A stretch of 64,000 nucleotides of DNA from Flavobacterium erciyesense (GTDB taxonomy: Bacteria; Bacteroidota; Bacteroidia; Flavobacteriales; Flavobacteriaceae): positions 1-64,000 of the forward strand of contig NZ_JAGPXB010000008.1 in NCBI RefSeq assembly GCF_018069925.1, read 5' to 3'. The notes under the pieces are model-generated. The model saw only the letters and a list, made by a program, of their open reading frames with translations, ran no database searches and was not told the origin of the DNA. Every line of letters begins with the position of its first letter. The stretch's first letter is position 1. The translations under genes and the position numbers were made by a program. This document shows positions 9,297 through 18,113 of this stretch, in pieces.

Positions 9297-9640
9297 AATT
9301 GTGCCGAATTATCCATTCAAAAGAGTGTAACACCAAAAAACAAAAAAATGATAAAAAAATGTTCTTAATAACTTTGCTAATAATCTTGAACTTTGTCAAT
9401 TGTAAATCTATTAATGATAGTTCTGTAAATGGCAAAATTTGTAATTCTTTTGGATTTTGCGGTCAAATTGATACCGAAGAGCTAATCATTACTAATGAAG
9501 GAGGAAAAAAGTTCAATCTTACTAAAACTGCTGATAATTTATATATGGTAAATAATGATCCCAACAACACCGTAGAAATAATTAATCAAAAAGAAGTCTA
9601 TTGGAGCAAATATGGAAAACTAATTCTAGATCTACAGTAA
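9287..9640 (+). CDS. Small putative lipoprotein, unknown function
   Basis: Up to 117 residues. A hydrophobic stretch ending in a lipobox-like NFVNC lies at about residues 25-39, so an ATG at 9359 (93 residues) may be the real start. That version lacks positive charges before the hydrophobic core, while the long version has an unusually long basic lead. The start is therefore undecided. The mature part contains GKICNSFGFCGQ and a short beta-rich region. No family recognised. Followed by a strong terminator. Confidence 0.5.
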   Translation: MQIKLCRIIHSKECNTKKQKNDKKMFLITLLIILNFVNCKSINDSSVNGKICNSFGFCGQIDTEELIITNEGGKKFNLTKTADNLYMVNNDPNNTVEIINQKEVYWSKYGKLILDLQ

Positions 9641-9670
9641 TTATTATTTAAAAAATATATCAACACACCA

Positions 9671-9830
9671 AAAAAACGCTAACTTAAATTAGCGTTTTTT
9701 TTATGTCCCCTTTTAAAACAAACTTCGAAACTTTTGCTTCAAAAGAACTAATCAAAATGATAATATAACTGTTCCAAAAAATTATCCTTGACTAAGGTAA
9801 GATTATTAAATTTCAATGGGTACCAAGTAA
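9671..9830 (+). pseudogene. Decayed duplicate of the uvrA terminator-promoter-5' end
   Basis: About 150 bases align by eye with 13955-14110, covering the terminator hairpin, the spacer, the promoter and the first dozen codons of uvrA. The uvrA start ATG CTA GAC is matched by ATC CTT GAC at 9784, followed in the same codon register by a TAA stop. The promoter TAACTTTG is destroyed (TAATATAA). Nothing further downstream is readable as UvrA with confidence. It is read as a vestige of a second copy of this locus. Confidence 0.6.
9675..9702 (+). terminator. Rho-independent terminator closing the lipoprotein patch
   Basis: Stem AACGCTAA / TTAGCGTT, six-base loop, eight T. Its sequence is homologous to the terminator before uvrA at 13959 (see the repeat at 9671-9830). 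Confidence 0.8.
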
Positions 9831-9973
9831 AAATTCATCAAAAATGAAACGACCATGAAAGCTCAGAATATCATCATTGAAATAATAACCGTACCTGAGG
9901 CTTTCCTATATTAACTCAATACCCGTGATGCCTATTTTTACAATTCAAAACCAATTATTCACATAAATAAAGA
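9831..9973. other. Gap with no recognisable gene
   Basis: The remainder of the 410-base interval between 9640 and 10051 has only frames below 20 codons. It may include further, unrecognisable uvrA-derived sequence. Confidence 0.5.
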
Positions 9974-10006
9974 TTTTTGTAACAAAATAAACATAATGTA
10001 TACTTA
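9974..10006 (+). promoter_or_regulatory. Promoter of the LolA-like gene
   Basis: TTTTTG at 9974-9979, 19 bases, then TATACTTA at 9999-10006. The spacing suits the Bacteroidota sigma factor (TTG, about 19 bases, TAnnTTTG); the -7 box has one mismatch. It lies 45 bases before the ATG. Confidence 0.45.
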
Positions 10007-10050
10007 CATAAAACAAATCATCTAACTGAAAATAACTAAATTAAAAAACC

Positions 10051-10788
10051 ATGAAAACATTCAAAATCAGCGCACTAGTACTTTTTCTTTGTACAAGCAG
10101 TGCTTCATTATTTGCACAAACAGCAGATGAAATTATTTCAAAATACATTACAACCATTGGTGGCGCAGAAAAATTAAAAGCCCTGAAAAGTGTAAAGATG
10201 GAAATGGTTACTAACGCTCAAGGAATGGAAATTCCGGTAGAAATTTTCCAAGAAAAAGGTGGTAAAATGGCTGTAAAGCTTAACTTCCAAGGAAAAGAAA
10301 TTACACAAATGGCGTCAGACGGCGAAACCATGTGGAGCACCAACTTTATGACGATGAAAGCTGAAAAAATGGATGCAGAAACTACCGCAAATGCTAAATT
10401 GAGTAGTGAAGATTTTCCAGAACCATTTTTAGACTACAAATCCAAAGGATATAGTGCAGAATTTATGGGTAAAGAAACAAAAGAAGGAACAGAATGCTAC
10501 AAAATAAAATTTACCAAAAAACCAATCATGGTTAATGGTGTAAAATCTGATGATGTTTCTTATTACTTTTTCGAAACCGAAAATAATTTACCAATTGCAG
10601 CTGAAACTGAGATAAAGCAAGGACCTGCAAAAGGACAAAAATCAACTTCAACTATGAGTGATTACCAAGAAGTGGACGGAATCTTTTTCCCATTTTCAAT
10701 GAATCAAGGTGGCCAAGAAATGAAAGTTAAAAAAATTACTTTAAACCCTACTTTAGATTCAAAAATTTACGCTTTTCCAGCTCAATAA
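10051..10788 (+). CDS. Periplasmic LolA-like (outer-membrane lipoprotein sorting fold) protein
   Basis: 245 residues. Signal peptide ends at SLFAQ (about residue 23). The mature part begins TADEIISKYITTIGGAEKLKALKS, the standard opening of Bacteroidota periplasmic proteins of the LolA/LppX half-barrel fold, and continues as antiparallel strands (MASDGETMWS, YKIKFTKKP, YYFFETENNLPIA). It probably binds a lipophilic molecule or outer-membrane component. It is not the housekeeping LolA. It stands alone between its own promoter and terminator, just before a large secreted propeller. Confidence 0.7.
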   Translation: MKTFKISALVLFLCTSSASLFAQTADEIISKYITTIGGAEKLKALKSVKMEMVTNAQGMEIPVEIFQEKGGKMAVKLNFQGKEITQMASDGETMWSTNFMTMKAEKMDAETTANAKLSSEDFPEPFLDYKSKGYSAEFMGKETKEGTECYKIKFTKKPIMVNGVKSDDVSYYFFETENNLPIAAETEIKQGPAKGQKSTSTMSDYQEVDGIFFPFSMNQGGQEMKVKKITLNPTLDSKIYAFPAQ

Positions 10789-10806
10789 TATCTGTATAAT
10801 CAACTC

Positions 10807-10838
10807 AAAGTCCTTATTGCGAAGTAAGGACTTTTTTT
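10807..10838 (+). terminator. Rho-independent terminator after the LolA-like gene
   Basis: Ten-base stem AAAGTCCTTA / TAAGGACTTT, eight-base loop, T run. It lies only 14 bases before the next ATG, so some read-through could drive the next gene, for which I see no separate promoter. Confidence 0.8.
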
Positions 10839-10851
10839 AACAAACATTTCT

Positions 10852-13800
10852 ATGAAAAAAAGAATAATGTGGGTTGCTTGTATAGGCATACTATCTGCAA
10901 CAAATGCTTTGGCACAAGATAAAATCGTTCTGAAAGGTAAAGAGCTTTTTGGTGATATTCAAGCCAGACACCTGGGTCCTGCTTTAATGAGTGGTAGAAT
11001 TACCGATCTTGAAGTGCATCCTACAAACAATAAAATCATTTACACAGGTACAGCTGGCGGCGGTGTCTGGAAAAGTAACGATGGAGGAGCTTCATTTAAT
11101 CCAATATTTGATGAACATATTCAATCTATCGGCTGCGTAACTATAGATCCTTCAAAACCAGACCAAAACATTTGGGTTGGTACCGGAGAAACGTGGACTA
11201 GAAATAGTGTTTCCATGGGTGATGGAATTTACAAATCGACAGATGGTGGTCAAAACTGGAAAAACATGGGATTGCCTAAATCTGACCGAATTAGTTCTAT
11301 TGTTGTTGATCCTAAAAATAGTGATATTGTTTGGGTTGGTGTTCTTGGAGCCTTGTGGGGAGATAGTGACGAAAGAGGTATTTACAAAACAACAGATGGC
11401 GGAAACACTTGGAACAAAGTTCTTTTTGTAGATAACAAAACAGGTTGTTCAGATTTGATTATCGACCCTAAAAATAGCGCCATCATGTATGCCTCTTTTT
11501 GGGAATTCAGAAGAACGGGTTGGTCATTCAGTTCGGGTGGAACTAAATCGGCTTTGTATAAATCTGTAGACGGTGGAAAAACTTGGAACAAGATCCACAC
11601 TGGTTTTCCTGCAGGTCAATTGGGAAGAATAGCCATTGCAGTAGCTCCTTCGAACTCAAACATTTTGTATTCGGTACTTGAAACAGAAAAACCAGAGTTG
11701 AATGGTTTGTACCGCTCTGATGATGCAGGTGCCAATTGGAAACATCTGAATAACGATTTTGGTTTAGTGGTAAGACCTTTCTATTTTTCGAGAATAACTG
11801 TTGATCCAAAAAATCCTGAAATTGTTGTCAAAGGTGGTTTGAGCGGATCAATAAGTAGAGATGGTGGAAAAACATTCAAAAACCTTGGAAACATGCACTC
11901 AGACATCCATGATATTGTTTTTGATATTAATGATAGTAACAGAATGTATTGTGGGACAGATGGTGGTGTTTACAGAAGTTGGGACGGTGCCAATACGATG
12001 GAAATGGTCAGCAACATTCCTGTTTCTCAGTTTTATCACGTAAGTATCGATGATAAAGAACCATTTAATGTTTATGGAGGCTTACAAGATAACGGTTCTT
12101 GGTATGGCCCATCAAAAAGTCCGGGCGGAATTGAATCAAGAGACTGGACTAGAATTGGTCAAGGTGATGGTTTTAGAGTAATCAAGCATCCAACCAAAAA
12201 TATCATTTACAGTGAAATGCAAGGTGCCGAAAATGTTTGGCGCTACAATACAGATACGCAAGAGTTAATCACAATTCAGCCATTAGCAGTAAAAGGCGAT
12301 CCAAAATTACGTTTCAACTGGAATGCTCCAATGGAAATAAGTAAAAAACAAGCCGATCGTTTCTACATGGGAAGTCAGTTCGTACACAAATCAGAGGATA
12401 TGGGTCGTACATGGACCAAAATTTCACCAGATTTAACTACGAATGATGCTTCAAAATACAATACAGAAAAGTCGGGTGGATTGTCTGTTGACAATTCTGG
12501 AGCGGAGAAACACTGTACTATTTTTACAATTGCCGAGTCTCCATTAAACGAAAAAGTGATTTGGGCCGGTACTGACGACGGTAATGTACAAGTTACCAAA
12601 GATGGTGGAAAAACGTGGACTAATGTGGTTGCTAACATTGCTGGACTTCCAAAAAATACTTGGTGTTATCACATTGAAGCAAGTACTTTTGGAGAAGGAA
12701 CAGCCTATGCCGTTTTTGAGGGTCATGCAAAAAATGATTATACTCCATACACCTACAAAACGACCGATTTTGGAAAAACATGGAAATCTATTATTACATC
12801 TGATGTGGATGGTTTTGTTCGTAATATTCAAGAAGATTTTACCAATGAAAACTTATTGTTCTTGGGTACCGAAAAAGGTTTATACATTACTATAGATGGT
12901 GGCGCAAACTGGTCTCATTTTACCAATAAAATGCCATCGGTTGCTGTGCATTACATGGAATTAAGTACTAAAACCAATTCGTTGGTTATGGCAACTCATG
13001 GTCGTGGGGTTATCATCCTAGATGATATTACGCCCTTGCGTCAAATCAGTCAAGACGTTCTTGCTAAAGATGTTCATTTCTTTGATTTGAAGCCAGCTGT
13101 AATTGAAGAACAATCAAGTTTTGGAACTACTGCCACAGAATTGGAGTTTGTGGGAAATAATCCATCATCAAGTGCTCAAATTATCTATTACCTGAAAAAA
13201 AGACATACTTTAGGTAAGATGGATCTTGAAATACAAGACGAACAAGGCAATAAAATTGTGTCGTTACCTGCAGGCAAACAAAAAGGAATCAACGTAGTTG
13301 CCTGGGACTATAACATGAAAAACCCAAAAATTGCGTCTGGAAAAACAGTATCATTTGCTGGTTTTACTTCGCCACGTGTGCAAGAGGGCAATTATAAAGT
13401 AGTAATGACCAAAGGAAAAGATACTTACACACACACCTTTAAAGTTCTAAATGATCCAAAAAGTAGTATTTCTGCCGCTGATAGAGGGAAACAAAAAGAG
13501 ACTACACGAGAGTTGTTCAACAAAAACGAAGAACTAGCTTATGCAGTGTATGAAATTGACGAAACTGTAAAATTATTAGATCAATTAATTGCTAAAAATA
13601 AAGGTTTTGCCAAAAATGGCACAAAAATCAAAACTGATTTTGAAAATGTAAAAGCAAAAATGGTAGTTACTACTGGTGACGCCTACGTAGCTTCAGCAGA
13701 GCCTCAGTTAAGAGAAAAACTTGGAGAATTATACGCTTCTATTGCTAGCAACTTTACAGCTCCTTCTCCTTCACAATTAGAAAATAAGGAATCGATTATG

Positions 13801-13932
13801 CAGCGCTTTGATAGCGAAATGAAAGATTTCAAAACGGTTAAAACAAAAAATGAAGCTACTTATTTAAAACAAGCAAAAGAACAAAACATCCCGTTTGTTT
13901 TGAAAACATTTGCAGAGTTTATTTCAGAATAA
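10852..13932 (+). CDS. Secreted BNR/VPS10-type beta-propeller protein
   Basis: 1026 residues with a signal peptide (ATNALAQ cleavage near 22). The N-terminal 730 residues hold many sialidase-type Asp-box blades (S-x-DGG-x-x-W; for example WKSNDGGASF, YKSTDGGQNW, YKTTDGGNTW, YKSVDGGKTW, QVTKDGGKTW, YITIDGGANW), forming two propellers of the VPS10/sortilin class. The remaining part is a beta-rich domain (residues about 760-880) followed by a helical end. Bacteroidota homologues of this size are exported and of unknown substrate; no glycosidase catalytic residues are evident. No T9SS sorting tail is visible. Confidence 0.78.
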   Translation: MKKRIMWVACIGILSATNALAQDKIVLKGKELFGDIQARHLGPALMSGRITDLEVHPTNNKIIYTGTAGGGVWKSNDGGASFNPIFDEHIQSIGCVTIDPSKPDQNIWVGTGETWTRNSVSMGDGIYKSTDGGQNWKNMGLPKSDRISSIVVDPKNSDIVWVGVLGALWGDSDERGIYKTTDGGNTWNKVLFVDNKTGCSDLIIDPKNSAIMYASFWEFRRTGWSFSSGGTKSALYKSVDGGKTWNKIHTGFPAGQLGRIAIAVAPSNSNILYSVLETEKPELNGLYRSDDAGANWKHLNNDFGLVVRPFYFSRITVDPKNPEIVVKGGLSGSISRDGGKTFKNLGNMHSDIHDIVFDINDSNRMYCGTDGGVYRSWDGANTMEMVSNIPVSQFYHVSIDDKEPFNVYGGLQDNGSWYGPSKSPGGIESRDWTRIGQGDGFRVIKHPTKNIIYSEMQGAENVWRYNTDTQELITIQPLAVKGDPKLRFNWNAPMEISKKQADRFYMGSQFVHKSEDMGRTWTKISPDLTTNDASKYNTEKSGGLSVDNSGAEKHCTIFTIAESPLNEKVIWAGTDDGNVQVTKDGGKTWTNVVANIAGLPKNTWCYHIEASTFGEGTAYAVFEGHAKNDYTPYTYKTTDFGKTWKSIITSDVDGFVRNIQEDFTNENLLFLGTEKGLYITIDGGANWSHFTNKMPSVAVHYMELSTKTNSLVMATHGRGVIILDDITPLRQISQDVLAKDVHFFDLKPAVIEEQSSFGTTATELEFVGNNPSSSAQIIYYLKKRHTLGKMDLEIQDEQGNKIVSLPAGKQKGINVVAWDYNMKNPKIASGKTVSFAGFTSPRVQEGNYKVVMTKGKDTYTHTFKVLNDPKSSISAADRGKQKETTRELFNKNEELAYAVYEIDETVKLLDQLIAKNKGFAKNGTKIKTDFENVKAKMVVTTGDAYVASAEPQLREKLGELYASIASNFTAPSPSQLENKESIMQRFDSEMKDFKTVKTKNEATYLKQAKEQNIPFVLKTFAEFISE

Positions 13933-13958
13933 GAACATTTAAAACAAATTGTATCAAA

Positions 13959-13985
13959 AACGCTAACTTCGGTTGGCGTTTTTTT
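13959..13985 (+). terminator. Rho-independent terminator before uvrA
   Basis: Nine-base stem AACGCTAAC / GTTGGCGTT with a TTCG tetraloop and seven T. Homologous to the hairpin at 9675. Confidence 0.85.
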
Positions 13986-14043
13986 ATACCTCATTTTAAC
14001 ACAAACTTCTAAACTGTTGCATCAAAAGAACAATTCAAAATGG

Positions 14044-14051
14044 TAACTTTG
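14044..14051 (+). promoter_or_regulatory. uvrA: -7 promoter box of uvrA
   Basis: TAACTTTG, a full TAnnTTTG match, 18 bases before the ATG at 14069, giving a leader of roughly ten bases. A TTG codon at 14057 would fall at the transcription start and is rejected as the start. Confidence 0.6.
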
Positions 14052-14068
14052 CTTTTTTGCAAAAAATT

Positions 14069-16900
14069 ATGCTAGACAAAGACAATACCATTGAAGTTCA
14101 AGGCGCTCGCGTCCACAACTTAAAAAATATAGATGTTTCCATTCCAAGAGAAAAACTGGTTGTCATTACCGGTCTTTCGGGATCTGGAAAATCCTCCTTA
14201 GCTTTTGATACCATTTATGCCGAAGGGCAACGCCGTTATGTAGAAACTTTTTCTGCCTATGCACGTCAGTTTTTGGGTGGATTAGAACGTCCTGATGTTG
14301 ATAAAATCGATGGCCTTTCACCTGTGATTGCTATTGAACAAAAAACGACCAGTAAAAGTCCACGTTCTACGGTAGGAACTATAACTGAAATTTATGATTT
14401 CTTGCGTTTGCTCTATGCTCGTGGTGCCGATGCTTACAGTTACAACAGTGGCGAAAAAATGGTTTCTTACTCCGATGAACAAATCAAAGATTTAATTCTT
14501 CATGATTTTGCAGGAAAACGAATCAATATTTTGGCGCCTGTAATTAGAGCTCGAAAAGGACATTACGCAGAGCTTTTTCAACAAATTGCCAAGCAAGGCT
14601 TTTTGAAAGTTCGTGTGAATGGCGACGTACTCGATATTACTTTAGGGATGAAACTCGACCGTTACAAAACCCACGACATCGAAATTGTTGTAGATCGAAT
14701 GGTAATTGAAGACACACCAGATAACGCCAAACGTTTGATGGAAAGTATCAATACCGCCATGAATCAAGGTGAAAATGTATTGATGGTTTTAGACCAAGAT
14801 TCGAATGAGGTGCGCTATTTTAGTCGGAACTTGATGTGTCCTAGCACTGGAATATCTTATCAAAATCCAGAGCCTAATTTGTTTTCTTTCAATTCTCCGA
14901 AAGGAGCTTGTGATCATTGCAACGGACTCGGAACTGTGAATGAAGTCAACAGTAAAAAGATTGTTCCAAACCCAAAATTATCTATTAAAGCGGGTGGTTT
15001 TGCCCCTTTGGGCGAATACAAAAGCTCTTGGATTTTTAAGCAATTGGAAACCATTGGTGAAAAATTCAGTTTTAAATTGACTGATGCCATTGAAACCATA
15101 CCAGCTGAGGCGATGGAAATGATTTTGAATGGTGGCAAAGAAAAATTTAGCATCGAATCGAAAACAGCTGGAGTTACTAAAGAATATAAAATTGATTTTG
15201 AAGGAATTTCGCATTTCATAAAAAACCAATACGATGAAAGTGGATCGGCGACAATTAAGCGCTGGGCAAAGGAATTCATGGATGAAATAAAATGTCCGGT
15301 TTGTGAAGGTTCCCGATTAAAAAAAGAAGCCCAATTCTTTAAAATCAACACAAAAAACATCACCGAATTGTGCGATATGGACATTTCGGATTTGACTGCT
15401 TGGTTCAAAGATTTAGACAACCATTTATCTGATAAACAAAAGCGTATCGCCACCGAAGTAATCAAAGAGATAAAGGACCGTTTGCACTTCTTGATGAATG
15501 TAGGTTTGGATTATTTGGCTTTAAGCCGAAGTTCGAAATCACTTTCAGGAGGTGAAGCACAGCGTATTCGTTTGGCCACACAAATTGGTTCACAATTGGT
15601 TGGTGTCTTGTATATTTTGGATGAACCGAGTATTGGATTGCACCAGCGAGACAATGAAAAACTGATTCAATCACTAGAGCAGTTAAGAGACATTGGGAAT
15701 TCGGTAGTTGTCGTTGAACATGACAAAGACATGATAGAACGCGCTGATTATGTAATTGACATTGGACCCAAAGCCGGAAAATACGGTGGTGAAATCATTA
15801 GTAAAGGAACGCCTGCCGAAATCTTGAAACACCATACTATTACAGCGATGTACATGAATGGCGAGATGAAAATTGAAGTTCCTAAAAAACGACGAGACGG
15901 CAACGGAAAATTCCTAAAATTAACTGGAGCAACCGGAAATAACTTGAAAAACGTTTCGATTGAATTGCCATTGGGTAAAATGATTTGTGTAACTGGAGTT
16001 TCGGGAAGTGGAAAATCAACTTTGATCAACGAGACGCTCTACCCTATTTTGAATGCGTATTATTTTAATGGTGTTAAAAAACCGCAACCGTACAAAAAAA
16101 TTGAAGGTTTAGAACATATAGATAAAGTGATTGATATTGACCAAAGCCCGATTGGTAGAACACCACGCTCGAATCCAGCAACCTACACCGAGGTATTTAC
16201 AGAAATCAGAAACCTATTTACGATGACTTCTGAAAGTATGATTCGCGGATACAAAGCAGGTCGTTTTAGTTTTAATGTAAAAGGAGGACGCTGTGAAACC
16301 TGCGAAGGATCAGGTGTTCGAACAATAGAAATGAACTTTTTACCTGATGTGTACGTAGAATGCGAAACCTGTCAAGGAAAACGTTTTAATAGAGAAACAT
16401 TAGAAATTCGATACAAAGGAAAATCCATTTCAGATGTATTGAATATGACTATTGACGAGGCCGTTCCTTTCTTTGAAATGATTCCGAAGATATATAGAAA
16501 AGTTAAAACCTTACAAGATGTAGGTTTGGGTTATATCACTTTAGGCCAACAAAGTACCACTCTTTCAGGAGGTGAAGCACAACGCATCAAGTTAGCGGGA
16601 GAATTGTCTAAAAAAGATACTGGAAATACGTTTTACATCTTAGACGAACCTACAACAGGACTCCATTTTGAAGATATAAGAGTGCTGATGGAAGTAATTA
16701 ATAAACTAGTTGATAAAGGAAATACGATCTTAATTATTGAACACAATATGGATGTGATTAAACTGGCTGATTACATTATTGATATTGGTCCTGAAGGCGG
16801 AAAAGGCGGCGGTCAGTTGATTGCCAAGGGAACGCCTGAAGAAGTTTCAAAAAGCAAAAAAAGCTATACCGCACAGTTTTTAAAGAAAGAGTTGGTTTAA
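14069..16900 (+). CDS. uvrA: Excinuclease ABC subunit A (UvrA)
   Basis: DNA damage recognition ATPase of nucleotide excision repair; works as a dimer that loads UvrB. 943 residues, normal length. First half: Walker [10 protein letters not shown] near 30, a zinc module with CPSTG and CDHCNG, a second CxxC pair (CPVCEGSR), and signature [11 protein letters not shown]. Second half: Walker [10 protein letters not shown], zinc finger CETCEGSG...CETCQGKRF, signature [11 protein letters not shown] and the IIEHNMDV switch His. The start is the ATG directly after a short leader. It is flanked on both sides by decayed copies of its own ends, suggesting a lost paralogue. Monocistronic. Confidence 0.96.
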   Translation: MLDKDNTIEVQGARVHNLKNIDVSIPREKLVVITGLSGSGKSSLAFDTIYAEGQRRYVETFSAYARQFLGGLERPDVDKIDGLSPVIAIEQKTTSKSPRSTVGTITEIYDFLRLLYARGADAYSYNSGEKMVSYSDEQIKDLILHDFAGKRINILAPVIRARKGHYAELFQQIAKQGFLKVRVNGDVLDITLGMKLDRYKTHDIEIVVDRMVIEDTPDNAKRLMESINTAMNQGENVLMVLDQDSNEVRYFSRNLMCPSTGISYQNPEPNLFSFNSPKGACDHCNGLGTVNEVNSKKIVPNPKLSIKAGGFAPLGEYKSSWIFKQLETIGEKFSFKLTDAIETIPAEAMEMILNGGKEKFSIESKTAGVTKEYKIDFEGISHFIKNQYDESGSATIKRWAKEFMDEIKCPVCEGSRLKKEAQFFKINTKNITELCDMDISDLTAWFKDLDNHLSDKQKRIATEVIKEIKDRLHFLMNVGLDYLALSRSSKSLSGGEAQRIRLATQIGSQLVGVLYILDEPSIGLHQRDNEKLIQSLEQLRDIGNSVVVVEHDKDMIERADYVIDIGPKAGKYGGEIISKGTPAEILKHHTITAMYMNGEMKIEVPKKRRDGNGKFLKLTGATGNNLKNVSIELPLGKMICVTGVSGSGKSTLINETLYPILNAYYFNGVKKPQPYKKIEGLEHIDKVIDIDQSPIGRTPRSNPATYTEVFTEIRNLFTMTSESMIRGYKAGRFSFNVKGGRCETCEGSGVRTIEMNFLPDVYVECETCQGKRFNRETLEIRYKGKSISDVLNMTIDEAVPFFEMIPKIYRKVKTLQDVGLGYITLGQQSTTLSGGEAQRIKLAGELSKKDTGNTFYILDEPTTGLHFEDIRVLMEVINKLVDKGNTILIIEHNMDVIKLADYIIDIGPEGGKGGGQLIAKGTPEEVSKSKKSYTAQFLKKELV

Positions 16901-17090
16901 TTCCACTCCTTTGGAGGGATGCCCTGATTGTCATTACGTTAAGAGTTTATTTGTCATTCCGACGAAGGAGGAATCTCTGTATGTTGCTCACGTTTGTTGA
17001 GATTCCTCCTTCGTCGGAATGACAAAATCATAGGGATTATTATTTAAATTAATGACATTGGGCGGTGACCCCTCCAAAGGAGGGGAATAA
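16901..17090. repeat. Nested palindromic intergenic element
   Basis: The core is a perfect 28-base inverted repeat: arms 16950-16977 and 16999-17026, with a 21-base loop. The arm begins TTTGTCATTCCGACGAAG. An outer, imperfect pair carries CCTTTGGAGGG (about 16908-16918) and its reverse complement (about 17071-17082), so most of the 190-base element folds on itself. It has no reading frame and no transposase. From memory, GTCATTCCGACGAAGGAGGAAT and CCCCTCCTTTGGAGGGG are dispersed repeats in Flavobacterium genomes, possibly miniature mobile elements. Confidence 0.75.
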
Positions 17091-17139
17091 AAAACTACAA
17101 AAGCAGTACGCTTCAGTTTTAAAAAAAGAATTACTTTAG
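17091..17139 (+). pseudogene. Remnant of a uvrA 3' end
   Basis: Allowing one deleted base in the T run at 17117-17120, this reads KSSTLQFLKKELL-stop, matching the intact UvrA C-terminus [17 protein letters not shown] that ends at 16900. The palindromic element lies exactly between the two copies. The remnant indicates a former second uvrA copy or a duplication made when the element entered. Confidence 0.55.
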
Positions 17140-17240
17140 CAGGCTCGATTTTTAGCCCTGATGGAAGTGGCATCCTTTTTATTTTTTTTCTTTAAAAAAT
17201 AAAAAGATAGAACGTACAGCAGGATAAAGCTCCTGAAAAA
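17140..17240. repeat. Structured intergenic element with two hairpins
   Basis: Contains TTTAGCCCTGATGGAAGTGG, a perfect 13-base stem (17175-17187 with 17194-17206; CTTTTTATTTTTT, loop of six) and a second hairpin CAGGA/TCCTG (17220-17235). From memory, a very similar string occurs between genes in many Flavobacteriaceae. It could be a dispersed repeat or a terminator-like RNA. No gene is present between 17140 and 17268. Confidence 0.45.
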
Positions 17241-17268
17241 AATAGAAAAGATAATTAAAATATAGAAT

Positions 17269-17997
17269 ATGAGATTAGAAGATTTTGATAATGACGAGGA
17301 TAAAGTAATCCAAGACCGATTGAAGCAGAAAGATTGGAATGAAATACGTACTAACGATAGCTGGGCGATTTTTAAAATCATGTCAGAGTTTGTAAATGGG
17401 TACGAAAGTATGGGGCGTATAGGTCCTTGTGTGTCTATTTTTGGATCGGCGAGAACCAAGCCAGAGGATCCAAATTACTTACTGGCAGAAAAAATTGCTT
17501 ACAAAATTAGTAAAGCGGGTTACGGCGTAATTACTGGCGGTGGTCCTGGAATTATGGAAGCTGGCAATAAAGGAGCGCATTTAGGCGGTGGAACATCTGT
17601 AGGTTTGAATATTGAGTTGCCTTTTGAGCAGCATTTTAACCCATATATTGACAATGATAAAAACCTAAACTTTGATTATTTCTTTGTTAGAAAGGTAATG
17701 TTTGTGAAATATTCGCAAGGATTTGTGGTTATGCCTGGAGGTTTTGGAACATTAGACGAACTTTTTGAGGCAATCACGTTAATTCAAACCAAAAAAATTG
17801 GAAAATTCCCTATTATTTTGGTGGGAAGCACTTTCTGGTCTGGGTTGTTAGACTGGGTTAAAACGGTGCTTGTAGAAAAAGAAAAGACAGTAAGTCCTGG
17901 GGATTTAGACTTAATTAAAATTGTAGATACCGAAGATGAAGTGGTTGCTGTAATTGATGCCTTTTATAAAAAATACGATTTATCTCCTAATTTTTAA
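17269..17997 (+). CDS. LOG family protein (nucleoside 5'-monophosphate phosphoribohydrolase)
   Basis: 242 residues of the LOG/TIGR00730 Rossmann fold. Family motifs are GGGPGIMEAGNKGAH (about residues 86-100) and PGGFGTLDELFE (about 156-167), which form the active site that cleaves ribose-5-phosphate from nucleotides such as AMP or cytokinin ribotides. It was formerly annotated as lysine decarboxylase. The N-terminal 50 residues are charged and precede the core. It stands alone before a terminator. The physiological substrate in Flavobacterium is unknown. Confidence 0.88.
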   Translation: MRLEDFDNDEDKVIQDRLKQKDWNEIRTNDSWAIFKIMSEFVNGYESMGRIGPCVSIFGSARTKPEDPNYLLAEKIAYKISKAGYGVITGGGPGIMEAGNKGAHLGGGTSVGLNIELPFEQHFNPYIDNDKNLNFDYFFVRKVMFVKYSQGFVVMPGGFGTLDELFEAITLIQTKKIGKFPIILVGSTFWSGLLDWVKTVLVEKEKTVSPGDLDLIKIVDTEDEVVAVIDAFYKKYDLSPNF

Positions 17998-18003
17998 TAC
18001 GAT

Positions 18004-18036
18004 AAAGAAGCGCTAACAACAGCTTCTTTTTTTTTT
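18004..18036 (+). terminator. Rho-independent terminator after the LOG gene
   Basis: Stem AAAGAAGC / GCTTCTTT, ten-base loop, ten T. Confidence 0.8.
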
Positions 18037-18113
18037 AGGTAAAATTTGACTCATAGCAAGCATTTGTATTCCATTATAAGTATATTTATTTTTTAATACA
18101 GCCCTACCCGATT

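Noticed and set aside
7079..9702. A defence or toxin-antitoxin island
   Set aside because: Size and AT content invite the idea, but no nuclease, toxin, NTPase or immunity motif is visible in any of the five proteins.
11000..13000. Several overlapping frames in both directions inside the BNR propeller gene
   Set aside because: They are shadows; the 1026-residue frame has a signal peptide and many Asp-box blades.
14057..14068. TTG start of uvrA
   Set aside because: It falls at the expected transcription start, six bases after the -7 box; ATG 14069 matches the family start.
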